Assembly: GCF_047920995.1 (NCBI RefSeq)
Contig: NZ_JBLRWZ010000027.1
Span: 1-36,020 of the forward strand
Length of the DNA stretch: 36,020 bases
Reading direction: 5' to 3'
Source: Aliidiomarina sp047920995
GTDB lineage: Bacteria > Pseudomonadota > Gammaproteobacteria > Enterobacterales > Alteromonadaceae
Shown here in pieces: positions 17,100-25,184 of this stretch. Positions within the stretch are counted from its first letter, which is position 1. Each line of letters starts with the position of its first letter. The notes below the pieces were generated by a model. That model saw only the letters and a program-made list of their open reading frames with translations. It was not told where the DNA came from and ran no database searches. Position numbers and translations under genes: made by a program.

Positions 17100-18250
17100 G
17101 CTACCAAGTATTGCTCACGCCCATCCGTCAGCGGTTTGCACCCTTTGCCCTGATGCGGTTAGGGAGGTGTCATACCGCGTCTTACGGCAAGGTAATTGAT
17201 TTTAATGGCAGCAAATGGGCGCAGCTTGCTGATGCGCGAGTACCAGACTTCTTTACTTGGGCGCAACGTACGTTCGCAACAGCGCAGTTGTTGTTATGTT
17301 TTGAGTTTGAGCAACGATTTGTAGTGGTTGGGTGGAACAGCGCTGGGCCTCAGTGCCATCAGGTTCTCAGTTGGTCTGAGCTGGAACCATGGCTAGTAAC
17401 ACTCAATAGGATAAGTGATTTTCAACCTAGAGTTTATTACTGGTCGAAAACTACAGCACTTGAAAAAGTGGTGCGTAAATTATGGTCGGATGCCACTGAG
17501 TTTGTGGATTGGCCAAAGCACATGAATAACATCAATGTACTGCCAAAGATCACTGATCGTGTTCATCGTATGTTGCAAGTGACAATTACTTTGGGGTTGG
17601 CTGTTTTGTTGCTGTGGTTCTGGCCAGCAACTACACAAGTTGTGGATGATGAAACTGATCTGCAGGATAAGCACCACTACTATGAGTTAACAGACAAACC
17701 TGGGGCAGCGGCACCATTACTAAAATTCGACGCGTATTTGCAATCCTTGTTATCCGCAGTGTCTGGATGGCACGTACAAGAAGTTCATTATCGTCAAGGA
17801 GTGTTGCGATATGGGATGCATAGAGAGGGTGGGCAGCTTAGTGATTTGCGCCACTTTGCTGAACAATCCGGTATGCAACTCATGAGCTCTGGAGAGCAAA
17901 CCTGGCTTTTGCGCAGCGTTACGCTACCAGCCATAGTGTCTACAGATAATGGTGCTCAGCTTAGCAATTCCTTACCAGCGTTAGAGCACTTGCAGGATCA
18001 TCTTGATGATGCGATTCACTTACTCGTTCCGCGCAGTAAATTGAATTTTCAGCCGCCGCAGAAGTTTTCAGATTGGCATACTAGGGTTTTAGCGATTGGC
18101 TTTGAGCATAGCTTTACCGATGATTTGCTAACGCTAGCGGAAATTATTGAAGGCCTACCCGTTAGAGTGCTGGAAATGCAATACAGAGTGAATAAAAGCC
18201 AGCTGCATGGATTTATTTCAATTGATGTTTATGGAGCACCGAGCAGATGA
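17096..18250 (+). CDS. pilO: Type IVb pilus inner-membrane assembly protein, PilO-like
   Basis: Bitopic membrane protein of 384 residues. A cytoplasmic N-terminal part (1-157) is followed by one clear membrane helix (about 158-178) and a periplasmic region. Size, topology and position between the secretin and a PilP-like gene correspond to PilO of R64-type thin pili, which links the cytoplasmic machinery to the secretin. No catalytic motif is seen. The name is given by synteny and layout more than by sequence motifs. It overlaps both neighbours by four bases (ATGA), implying tight translational coupling. Confidence 0.6.
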   Translation: MSYQVLLTPIRQRFAPFALMRLGRCHTASYGKVIDFNGSKWAQLADARVPDFFTWAQRTFATAQLLLCFEFEQRFVVVGWNSAGPQCHQVLSWSELEPWLVTLNRISDFQPRVYYWSKTTALEKVVRKLWSDATEFVDWPKHMNNINVLPKITDRVHRMLQVTITLGLAVLLLWFWPATTQVVDDETDLQDKHHYYELTDKPGAAAPLLKFDAYLQSLLSAVSGWHVQEVHYRQGVLRYGMHREGGQLSDLRHFAEQSGMQLMSSGEQTWLLRSVTLPAIVSTDNGAQLSNSLPALEHLQDHLDDAIHLLVPRSKLNFQPPQKFSDWHTRVLAIGFEHSFTDDLLTLAEIIEGLPVRVLEMQYRVNKSQLHGFISIDVYGAPSR

Positions 18251-18798
18251 AACGAACGCTGATTTTTTTGCTAACAATACCGCTGCTATTAATACCGTTG
18301 ATCATGCAACTTAGTTATGCAGATGAACTTCCGCAACGGCAAATTACCGCACCGAAGGCATCGCTAACCCTGCCTCTGCTGGTAGATGAAAGCGAGGCAC
18401 AACAGCACAAACAGTTGTCACTATCATTGCGTAACCAGAGGCTACTTGAGCAGCAGGCTGAATCACGAGCGAAACAGTTGTTATTTCAATTGCAGGCAGC
18501 AGAAGCTTGGGCCGCAATTCAACGTCTTGGAGGAGAGCTCACTAATACAGGAGTAACTGCTGCGGCTGTTGTTACTGCAGATAATGATGCTGGCAGAGTA
18601 CCAGAACGAGTTCTTCAGTATCGATTACAGGCGTTGGTAAAGCGAGAAAACGTGTGGGTGGCGCGCGTTAATAACGGTTATCAAATTATTACATTACGCG
18701 ATGGCGACGCCATAACGCCGGGGATCATTGCCAAAGTTAATCGTGGCGTGGTGGAATTTATTGCTGATAGCTGGCGCTATAAATTAAGTATGGAGTAG
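18247..18798 (+). CDS. pilP: Type IVb pilus biogenesis protein PilP-like
   Basis: Exported protein of 183 residues with a signal peptide ending near QLSYA-DE (about residue 26). A Gln-rich, probably helical middle follows (about 55-95). The C-terminal module holds VWVARVNNGYQIITLRDGD, with ITPGIIAKVNRG after it, resembling the small C-terminal beta domain of PilP proteins in R64-type operons. PilP is thought to contact the secretin and the inner-membrane complex in the periplasm. ATGA overlap with pilO; pilQ starts three bases after its stop. Confidence 0.65.
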   Translation: MKRTLIFLLTIPLLLIPLIMQLSYADELPQRQITAPKASLTLPLLVDESEAQQHKQLSLSLRNQRLLEQQAESRAKQLLFQLQAAEAWAAIQRLGGELTNTGVTAAAVVTADNDAGRVPERVLQYRLQALVKRENVWVARVNNGYQIITLRDGDAITPGIIAKVNRGVVEFIADSWRYKLSME

Positions 18799-18801
18799 CC
18801 T

Positions 18802-20316
18802 GTGAGCACAATAATTAAGGATGCGGAACAACTTGGTTATGCGCAAGTGCAGCAAAACTTAGTGCCGCAATGTTTGCAGTTTTTTCAACGGCATAATGAT
18901 CCCGAGACAGTGGCCGTTGTCTTCGATGATGGCCGTTTACTTGCTTCGTTAACTGCTTGGCAGCAGCATTTTTCTGAGCTCCAAGAGTTAATATTTGCAG
19001 CGCGCAAATATTGTCAAATACAGCATTGCTTAACAGGCTCGGCAGAAATGATTCGAGAGATACTTGCAGATGCCGATGGTCAGCAACGCAGCATGGAAGT
19101 TCATGGGGTAGATGCGAACTACGGTGAGAGCTTAGCGAAACAAACATTAATTGATATTGTTACCGAGGCGCTCGAGTTAGGCGCAACAGATATTCACCTC
19201 CGCTTGGCGGGAAAAGATGCCCGAATTGCTTACCGAATAGATGGCTTACTCTGCTTCCAGGGAGTACGCAGCCGTGTTTTCGTAACGGAGGTAGTTGCCG
19301 CTGCATTAAATACGCAATCCGATGATTGCTTTGATGTATTTGATGAGCGGCAAATCACCGCTGCAAGCATAACATTAAATTTGCCGGCTCCATATGGGCA
19401 GGTTCGCATCCGTTCGCAAAAATCCCCATGCCGCGATGGCTTCACTGTAACACTAAGATTACAACGTAGTTTTCAGCTGCAACTGCCAAGTTTAGCTGAG
19501 CTAGGTTTTGCGCCTCCGCACATCAGCTTGCTTGGAGATTTAATGCAACAATCTATCGGCCTCATTCTAATTTCAGGCCCTACGGGGCATGGCAAAACAA
19601 CAACACTCGCTGCCATGAACACGCTAGTTCCCAACACTCGCAAAGTGATTTCACTCGAAGATCCGATAGAAATTATTCAGCCAACAATCGAACAGAAGTT
19701 TGTTGCCAATACTGCGGAGGGCGATACCTTTTCAAGTATGCTGAAGGTTGTACTTCGAGAAGATCCAGATTTGGTGGAAGTAAGCGAAATTCGCGACCTC
19801 CAAACGGCGAAATCTGCAGTTAGTGCAGCGCTTACAGGGCATTTAGTGGCTTCAACCATTCACGCAAATGATGCCATAGGTATTATTCCTCGATTACTAG
19901 ATATCGGTTTATCTGCTCGGCAGTTGAGTCAACCAGGGTTGATCGCAGGCTTGATAGCGCAACGTTTGTTGCCAAAGTTATGTTGCCATTGTCGGCAACA
20001 AAGTGTGTTTATCGAGTTCGGTACATTATGGGAAAAACATACTGATGGCTGTGAGCATTGTAACTATCGTGGTGTAGTGGGGCGTGTGGTGGTTAGTGAA
20101 ATTATCCTGCCCAGCATAGATAGTGGCGTCTTTATTCGTGAACAAGATTTTGCCGGCTGGCGCAAGCAATTGCAGGCGCGAGGTTGGTTAAGTTTGGCTG
20201 CTGCTGCAGAAGTGTTGGTAAAGCAAGGGATTGTGGCGCTGAGTGATGCTCGTAAAAATATTCCCGGAATGCGATTACAGGGGCGGATATTTGCCGAGGC
20301 TGCGGAAGATGTTTAA
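18802..20316 (+). CDS. pilQ: Type IVb pilus assembly ATPase, PilQ/GspE family
   Basis: Cytoplasmic hexameric motor that powers pilin insertion. Walker A is GPTGHGKT (259-266, Lys265). The Walker B region reads DPDLVEVSEIRD (about 321-332) with Glu329; in most relatives the residues before GEIRD are hydrophobic and Gly, so Glu326 and Ser328 are unusual. The His-box TGHLVASTIHAND is intact. A C-terminal zinc tetracysteine (LCCHCRQQ ... GCEHCNYRG) typical of GspE/PilB is present. At 504 residues it is normal for R64 PilQ. GTG start with GGAG eight bases upstream. No retraction ATPase (PilT-like) is in the operon. The 3' end overlaps pilR by eight bases. Confidence 0.85.
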   Translation: MSTIIKDAEQLGYAQVQQNLVPQCLQFFQRHNDPETVAVVFDDGRLLASLTAWQQHFSELQELIFAARKYCQIQHCLTGSAEMIREILADADGQQRSMEVHGVDANYGESLAKQTLIDIVTEALELGATDIHLRLAGKDARIAYRIDGLLCFQGVRSRVFVTEVVAAALNTQSDDCFDVFDERQITAASITLNLPAPYGQVRIRSQKSPCRDGFTVTLRLQRSFQLQLPSLAELGFAPPHISLLGDLMQQSIGLILISGPTGHGKTTTLAAMNTLVPNTRKVISLEDPIEIIQPTIEQKFVANTAEGDTFSSMLKVVLREDPDLVEVSEIRDLQTAKSAVSAALTGHLVASTIHANDAIGIIPRLLDIGLSARQLSQPGLIAGLIAQRLLPKLCCHCRQQSVFIEFGTLWEKHTDGCEHCNYRGVVGRVVVSEIILPSIDSGVFIREQDFAGWRKQLQARGWLSLAAAAEVLVKQGIVALSDARKNIPGMRLQGRIFAEAAEDV

Positions 20317-21343
20317 GCCAAGTTATTTGCGCCCACAGGAGCAAATCCAGTTTCTGGCTGATTTTGCCCTGTGGCTAGAAGATGGCCAAGCTGCTGATCA
20401 CGCGCTTGTGGGAATGCAATTATTGGCACAAGAACGGAAACGTAAACATGAGCTGCGCGTTATAGCATCTCTGCGGCAGGCTTTAGCGCAAGGTAAACCG
20501 ATCGCTTATGGTATGAAAGCATATTTTAGTCATGAGCTGACAATGCTGGTAGAAATAGGCCAAGAAGCGGGCTGTTTAGCAGATTTGTTAAAGCGCTACC
20601 AGCGCTTTACGCAACGTCGCCGAAGTTTAATTCAAACCTGTATTCGCGGGCTTGTTTATCCGCTATTTTTATTCATCTCTGCGCTTATCGCCGTGATCTT
20701 TGTTGGGTGGCAAATTATCCCACGCTTGCAACAATTTGACGGTGCAAGCGAACCGCCATGGCTCGTGGTGAGCCTCAGCTTCATTGCTGAGCTTTTAATC
20801 GCAATATTACCCGCGTTACTAGTAGGGATTGGGTTCGTTGTAATTGCAGTTTATTTCGCACTTCCGCATTGGAGTTCACCCTATCGGCGAAGGTTCGAGT
20901 GGTTACTACCCTTCAGTGTATTTAAAATATATAGCGGCATCTACTTGTTGCAAGCGGTGAGCTTGTTACTGGGTAGTAAAATTGGCTTAGCCAGGGCGCT
21001 ACACATGTTTGAATCGCGCAGTTCAGCATATTTAGCCGAACACTTGAGCTTGATGAGGGCATCACTCGCTGCCGGAGAATTGAGTTTACATAAGGTATTT
21101 CATACAGGGCTATTTAGCCTTACAACCTTATATCGAATGCAGGTTCTGATGGCTACACAGCAAAGTAAAGCAGGTTTATTCGCCCAATTGGCTGACCGCT
21201 TAGTTCAAGATGGCGAGCGAACGATGCGCTCTCATCAGCGCGGCTTTATTGTTCTGCTTTATGTGGTATCGGTGCTGTGCATCTTATGGATACTAATCAG
21301 TATGGGGCTGCTGTTCGCTGGATTAGCCCACAGTTGGTCATAA
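20309..21343 (+). CDS. pilR: Type IVb pilus inner-membrane platform protein, PilR/GspF family
   Basis: Polytopic core of the pilus motor; converts ATPase motion into pilin extraction from the membrane. The 344-residue protein shows the GspF layout: cytoplasmic helices (FLADFALWLEDGQAADHAL), a hydrophobic segment at LVYPLFLFISALIAVIFVGW, a second at IAILPALLVGIGFVVIAVYF, a second cytoplasmic bundle, and a C-terminal helix (LLYVVSVLCILWILISMGLL). ATG 20309 is chosen because GAGG lies about nine bases upstream and it overlaps the pilQ end by only eight bases; an upstream in-frame ATG at 20243 would overlap by 74. A 62-base gap follows, the largest within this operon. Confidence 0.8.
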   Translation: MFKPSYLRPQEQIQFLADFALWLEDGQAADHALVGMQLLAQERKRKHELRVIASLRQALAQGKPIAYGMKAYFSHELTMLVEIGQEAGCLADLLKRYQRFTQRRRSLIQTCIRGLVYPLFLFISALIAVIFVGWQIIPRLQQFDGASEPPWLVVSLSFIAELLIAILPALLVGIGFVVIAVYFALPHWSSPYRRRFEWLLPFSVFKIYSGIYLLQAVSLLLGSKIGLARALHMFESRSSAYLAEHLSLMRASLAAGELSLHKVFHTGLFSLTTLYRMQVLMATQQSKAGLFAQLADRLVQDGERTMRSHQRGFIVLLYVVSVLCILWILISMGLLFAGLAHSWS

Positions 21344-21405
21344 AGAAGTAAGCTTGCAAACCTAACTACAAACACTATGGATAGTTCAATAACAAGGAGT
21401 TAACT

Positions 21406-21873
21406 ATGTTCGTGCACATCAAACGGGTTACCCGTAATACTCATCGCGGATTTACTTTTATTGAGGTTCTCGCGGTACTTGGCATTATTGCATTGGCTAC
21501 TGTGGGGGTTCTTGCTTTGCGCGATTGGGCAACCAGTAATGCTCGTATAGCTGAAGCGAAAGCGCAAATCGCAACAATTCAATCCGGAGTACAACAATGG
21601 CGCCCCAGCAATGGTGTTTATACGGGGGTTTCTGTTATAAATCTAACCACTGTAGCCTCATTGCCGATCGCATGGAGTGATGGGCGAGGCATAAATCCGT
21701 GGGGTGGCGATATTGAGGTTTATGTTGATAGCGCTGATGCCACCCGTTACGTCATTCGGTTTACCAATATTCGAGTAGCAGAAGAGGGCGCTCGGTTGCA
21801 ACGTGATTTCTCAGCAATCTCTCAGAGCGCGAGTTTTAGCAGTGGCACGTTCGTGGCTACATTTCAAGGTTAG
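21406..21873 (+). CDS. pilS: Major type IVb prepilin, PilS-like
   Basis: Main subunit of the pilus fibre. A 15-residue basic leader ends at Gly15, cleaved before FTFIEV by prepilin peptidase, with the essential Glu at mature position 5. A long hydrophobic helix follows. INPWGGDIEV in the middle matches the N-x-WGG signature of the PilS family, supporting the R64 assignment. The mature chain (about 140 residues) has no cysteine, so the disulfide-closed D-region of most type IV pilins is missing. The start has AAGGAG at ideal spacing, and the 62-base gap before it may carry a separate weak promoter (TTGCAA / TATGGA). No prepilin peptidase is encoded nearby. Confidence 0.8.
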   Translation: MFVHIKRVTRNTHRGFTFIEVLAVLGIIALATVGVLALRDWATSNARIAEAKAQIATIQSGVQQWRPSNGVYTGVSVINLTTVASLPIAWSDGRGINPWGGDIEVYVDSADATRYVIRFTNIRVAEEGARLQRDFSAISQSASFSSGTFVATFQG

Positions 21874-21882
21874 GAGGCGCGA

Positions 21883-22077
21883 ATGAGTTTGTCTCTACTC
21901 GAGTTGTTAACGGTATTAGCAATTGCCGCCAGTTTTGCCGTATGGCAATTACAGTTCGTGTTCTCTGCTCAAGAGCCCGAGGAAATCCATCAATGTGAAC
22001 ACTCAATAGCTGCCGCACAGCGCTATCATTCTGAACGCTATTGGTTACAGCAACAAGGAGTAAGAAACTGTGGCTAA
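21883..22077 (+). CDS. 64-residue mini-prepilin of the pilus operon
   Basis: I do not recognise a family. The start is preceded by GGAGG at five bases, among the best ribosome sites in the operon, so translation is very likely. The N-terminus MSLSLLELLTVLAIAAS resembles a type IV pilin helix with almost no leader: if cut after Ser2, Glu7 falls at mature position 5. No Gly is present at the cut site. The rest is short and polar with two cysteines (QCEHS and a C-terminal NCG) that could form one disulfide. It begins nine bases after the pilS stop, in the same frame, and overlaps the next gene by eight bases. It may be a minor pilin or pilus initiator. Confidence 0.6.
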   Translation: MSLSLLELLTVLAIAASFAVWQLQFVFSAQEPEEIHQCEHSIAAAQRYHSERYWLQQQGVRNCG

Positions 22078-23215
22078 TCTGCGCAGTAATCATGGTTTCT
22101 CGTTCATTGAACTCACTGTTGTTTTGGGGCTGGTAAGCGGATTATTGTTAATTCTTTCGGCAACTATGGCGCATATCCAGCAACAACGTTTAGTGCAGGT
22201 GATGGTAGATGATCTGTTGAACTTGAAAATCGCAGTATATAGCGCACAACTGGCCGGAGAAGACGCGGCCACTGTGGCAGATTTACAAGCGAGTAAATGG
22301 TACATGCGAGAACTTTCGAGTCCTTGGGGTGAGCCGTATTACATTGAGTACCGAAATGGTGAAGCGATTATTCGCGGCAATGCTGGCATTGCCGCGCGGG
22401 CAAGTGGTGTTGCGCAGCATTTGCCCGCGAGTACAACGAGCGGCGATTGGGTAGAGCTATTTGTAGCAAAAATTATTCATGAGCGGCCTGGTGATGCTTA
22501 CTTGCACCGTGAGCAAGTAGCCGGTTCACCACAGCTGAATAGCATGGAAACAGATTTGCAAATGCAAAACTTCAATATCAATGACGTTAATGAAGTTAAC
22601 GCAACCACCATCTTTGGCGAACATATCAATGGGCAGCAAGCTTATTTTAACGCCATCAATAGTGTAAACGTTAATACCGAAACTTTAGCCAGCGCTAGCC
22701 TCACAGCGGATTACGCAGATGTACTGTTCTTGCATGGAACCGATGTTGTTATCGAACATTTACAGATTCAATATCTTAATGCTGACGCATTTACCTTGCT
22801 GGGTAGCGAACTATTTGCAGATATAGTAAAAGCTAACAATGTTTTTGCAGAAGTAATTAATGCCGGAACAATCGAAGCAGATAATGTGCTTGTAGCGGAA
22901 AGTATATCCGCAGAACAGGCAGTTTTGCCGCAAATTCAGGCAGAGCAGATTACCGCTGAGCTCGCAGCAATATCTCAACTTACGGCTGATATAGTGAGTT
23001 CTGAGCGTATCTTTAGCGAACGTGTTACTGCGCAGTATATGGCTAGTACTCACCTTTCGGTTGCAGGTATTTTCACTACTGATGCACTGGTTGCCAATAG
23101 TATCACCGCAAGTGATTTCATAACGCCCACGGGCTCACTATCGCAACTACAAACAATGCTCAGCAATTACCAACAGCTATGGAATAGCTGTATTACAACT
23201 GGCAGCTGTGAGTAA
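22070..23215 (+). CDS. PilV-like minor prepilin with pentapeptide-type helix
   Basis: Prepilin of 381 residues, probably a pilus-tip or minor pilin. The leader MANLRSNHG is cut before FSFIEL (Glu at +5). Residues about 10-130 form the pilin-like part; SSPWGEPYYIEYRNG resembles the PilS/PilV WG signature. From about 160 to 350 the sequence has a five-residue period with Ile, Leu or Val once per step and small or acidic residues between (for example AEQIT, AELAA, ISQLT), as in pentapeptide-repeat beta-helices. The C-terminus carries two cysteines (NSCITTGSCE). R64 PilV instead has shufflon-switched tips; no shufflon repeats are seen. GTG start with GGAG eight bases upstream. Could be an adhesin; not recognised beyond that. 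Confidence 0.65.
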   Translation: MANLRSNHGFSFIELTVVLGLVSGLLLILSATMAHIQQQRLVQVMVDDLLNLKIAVYSAQLAGEDAATVADLQASKWYMRELSSPWGEPYYIEYRNGEAIIRGNAGIAARASGVAQHLPASTTSGDWVELFVAKIIHERPGDAYLHREQVAGSPQLNSMETDLQMQNFNINDVNEVNATTIFGEHINGQQAYFNAINSVNVNTETLASASLTADYADVLFLHGTDVVIEHLQIQYLNADAFTLLGSELFADIVKANNVFAEVINAGTIEADNVLVAESISAEQAVLPQIQAEQITAELAAISQLTADIVSSERIFSERVTAQYMASTHLSVAGIFTTDALVANSITASDFITPTGSLSQLQTMLSNYQQLWNSCITTGSCE

Positions 23216-23814
23216 TGCAGAGGGGCTGGCATAGGCAAAGCCAAAACCAAGGGCAAAGTACGCTCGAGGGCACTGTTGGTTTATTCGTTTTCGTGGTGTT
23301 TTTTGCGTTATTAGTACAAATCTTCTGGATACTGCTGGCGCAACAAGTAATGCAATCAACCACGTTGCAGGCTGCTCGGTTGGGTTCGGCATCGAGCATG
23401 AACTTGTTGCCAATGCGGATATTGATTTTTGAGCGGTTGCAAGTTGTTCCTGGAATCCAACTTCATGTACCTAAGATTGAACGCATATTGCCAACAAATG
23501 ACACTATTGCAGCGCTTGGTGTTTATGATAACCAGCGTAAACGCTTTAAATTAGAGGTTGATTTCGCTCATGTTCGCATCAGCGAATTACCTAAGAGCCA
23601 ACAAGAGAACTACTTAACCGCGCAGTTGTTGCAAATTGATATCACCTATTGCTTTCCGTTAAGGGTGCCGCTTGCCGCAGCTATTATTATGGCAATGCCA
23701 CATCCCGAGAGCGATAGGTTCTATTGCCAAGCTCAGGAACGTGGGAATTATGTGATGTTACCAATAAGAACCACAGCCACAGTGCCATTAGAAACTGCAC
23801 TGTGGCAAAACTGA
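23215..23814 (+). CDS. TadE-like pseudopilin, last gene of the pilus operon
   Basis: A 199-residue protein starting on the last base of the previous stop (TAATG). The N-terminal GQSTLEG is followed by a long hydrophobic helix (LFVFVVFFALLVQIFWILLA) and then QSTTLQAARLGS. This Gly-x4-Glu plus helix plus AAR pattern is that of TadE/TadF pseudopilins of tight-adherence pili, which are prepilin-peptidase substrates. The remainder (about 70-199) is soluble and ends close to its stop; two Cys occur (about residues 144 and 163). It is unusual to find a TadE-type subunit in an R64-type operon. No clear terminator is seen in the 54 bases before convergent folD. Confidence 0.6.
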   Translation: MQRGWHRQSQNQGQSTLEGTVGLFVFVVFFALLVQIFWILLAQQVMQSTTLQAARLGSASSMNLLPMRILIFERLQVVPGIQLHVPKIERILPTNDTIAALGVYDNQRKRFKLEVDFAHVRISELPKSQQENYLTAQLLQIDITYCFPLRVPLAAAIIMAMPHPESDRFYCQAQERGNYVMLPIRTTATVPLETALWQN

Positions 23815-23868
23815 TCCGGTAAGGGGAAACTCATCGCCACAACCAGTGTTGATGCCGAAAACGCTTTG

Positions 23869-24741
23869 TTATTGTGGGTCGTGAAAATCATTACAGGCTT
23901 GTAAGGTGTTCGCCATGAGCATTGCTACTGTCATGGGGCCAACGCCACCAGGAACTGGCGTGATGAAGCTAGCGCGCTGTGCCGCGGTAGTAAATTCAAC
24001 ATCACCACATAACGAGCCATCCGAACGCCGGTTGATACCCACATCAATTACAATTGCACCGGGCTTCACCCACTCACCAGGTATGAATCCAGGTTTACCA
24101 ACGGCAACCACCAGAACATCAGCTTGGCGTACATGGTGTTCTAAGTTCTTGGTAAAGCGATGGCATACGGTGGTAGTGGCACCTGCTAGTAGCAGCTCGA
24201 GGCTCATTGGCCGACCAACAATATTGGAAGCACCAACAATTACTGCGTGTTGACCATGCAGATCCGTGTCCGTACTGTTCAAGAGTTCGATCACGCCATA
24301 GGGTGTGCAAGGGCGCAACACCGGTAAACGCTGAGAAAGCCTGCCAATATTATATGGATGAAAACCATCAACATCTTTTCTGGGGTCGATTCGCTCTAAA
24401 ATGCGAGTTGAATCTAATCCAGCAGGAAGTGGTAATTGTACTAGTATCCCATCGATTTTGGGGTCTGCGTTCAGCTCGTCAATGAGAGCTTCTAAGCGTT
24501 CTTGGCTAGTTGTTACCGGTAAATCGTAAGCTTTGGAACGAAATCCTACTTCTTCACAGGCTTTGCGTTTGCTGCCAACGTAAACTTGTGAAGCGGGATC
24601 TTGGCCAACAAGCACCACGGCTAAGCCGGGTTGCCGTAAGCCTTTTTGTAGTCGTGTATTTACGCCATCGCGAACGCGATTACGAATATTCTGAGCAATA
24701 GCCTTACCATCTATCAGTTGCGCTTTGTTCTGGGAGGTCAT
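23869..24741 (-). CDS. folD: Methylenetetrahydrofolate dehydrogenase / cyclohydrolase FolD
   Basis: Bifunctional NADP-dependent enzyme interconverting 5,10-methylene-, methenyl- and 10-formyl-tetrahydrofolate. YVGSKRKACEEVG carries the catalytic Lys58 (E. coli Lys54); the loop ILVQLPLPAGLD and the nucleotide-binding VGASNIVGRPMSLELL are standard, and PVPGGVGPMTVAML closes the domain. The length of 290 residues is normal. It is transcribed toward the pilus operon. Its own promoter, upstream in the 234-base gap before the tRNA, is not clear. FolD near tig-clpP is common in related gammaproteobacteria. Confidence 0.97.
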   Translation of the reverse strand: MTSQNKAQLIDGKAIAQNIRNRVRDGVNTRLQKGLRQPGLAVVLVGQDPASQVYVGSKRKACEEVGFRSKAYDLPVTTSQERLEALIDELNADPKIDGILVQLPLPAGLDSTRILERIDPRKDVDGFHPYNIGRLSQRLPVLRPCTPYGVIELLNSTDTDLHGQHAVIVGASNIVGRPMSLELLLAGATTTVCHRFTKNLEHHVRQADVLVVAVGKPGFIPGEWVKPGAIVIDVGINRRSDGSLCGDVEFTTAAQRASFITPVPGGVGPMTVAMLMANTLQACNDFHDPQ

Positions 24742-24905
24742 GATTGTTGGTTCCGGGAACTAGAGAAATTAGCTAACTGGGTACATATTGTCGCGGAAAT
24801 CAGTGAGAAGAACAATCAATCGTGCGAACTTTAACCTGATTTATCGCTGTTAGTGAGTTAACTGCCGTAAAAATAGCCATACAGTTTTTAATTCACAAAA
24901 ATTGT

Positions 24906-24934
24906 TTGACGATGTGCCGGCAGATAGGTAATAT
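24906..24934 (+). promoter_or_regulatory. Promoter of tRNA-Pro
   Basis: TTGACG (24906-24911) and TAATAT (24929-24934) are separated by exactly 17 bases, with a GC-containing discriminator (TCGCC) after the -10, as is common for stringently controlled stable-RNA promoters. The tRNA begins 41 bases downstream. Confidence 0.75.
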
Positions 24935-24975
24935 TCGCCTCCGTTGTCGCCCTGAGTTTTCAGGCTAACAATTGT

Positions 24976-25052
24976 CGGCGATTAGCGCAGCTTGGTAGCG
25001 CACTTGGTTTGGGTCCAAGGGGTCGCAGGTTCAAATCCTGCATCGCCGACCA
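24976..25052 (+). tRNA. tRNA-Pro (anticodon TGG)
   Basis: A 77-base cloverleaf with encoded CCA. The acceptor arm CGGCGAT pairs with ATCGCCG; the D-loop contains AGCTTGGTAGCG; the anticodon stem CTTGG/CCAAG encloses TTTGGGT, giving anticodon TGG; the T-arm is GCAGG-TTCAAAT-CCTGC. Very close to E. coli proM. It stands alone, with no other tRNA or rRNA nearby. Confidence 0.97.
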
Positions 25053-25184
25053 TTCTTCCCAGTTAAACCTTCTCAATACACATGTTTCTAGTTTCCCACA
25101 GTGCTAATTGTGCGTATGATATTGCCATCTTTCTAATGATTTCTGCTACTTAAGCAAAGCATTAGCTCTTCCGATGGAGGCAAT

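Noticed and set aside
23805..23830. Shufflon (sfx) recombination site after the PilV-like gene
   Set aside because: TGATCCGGTAAGG shares only the ATCCGGT core with the R64 repeat as I remember it; it occurs once, after a different gene, with no recombinase gene nearby.
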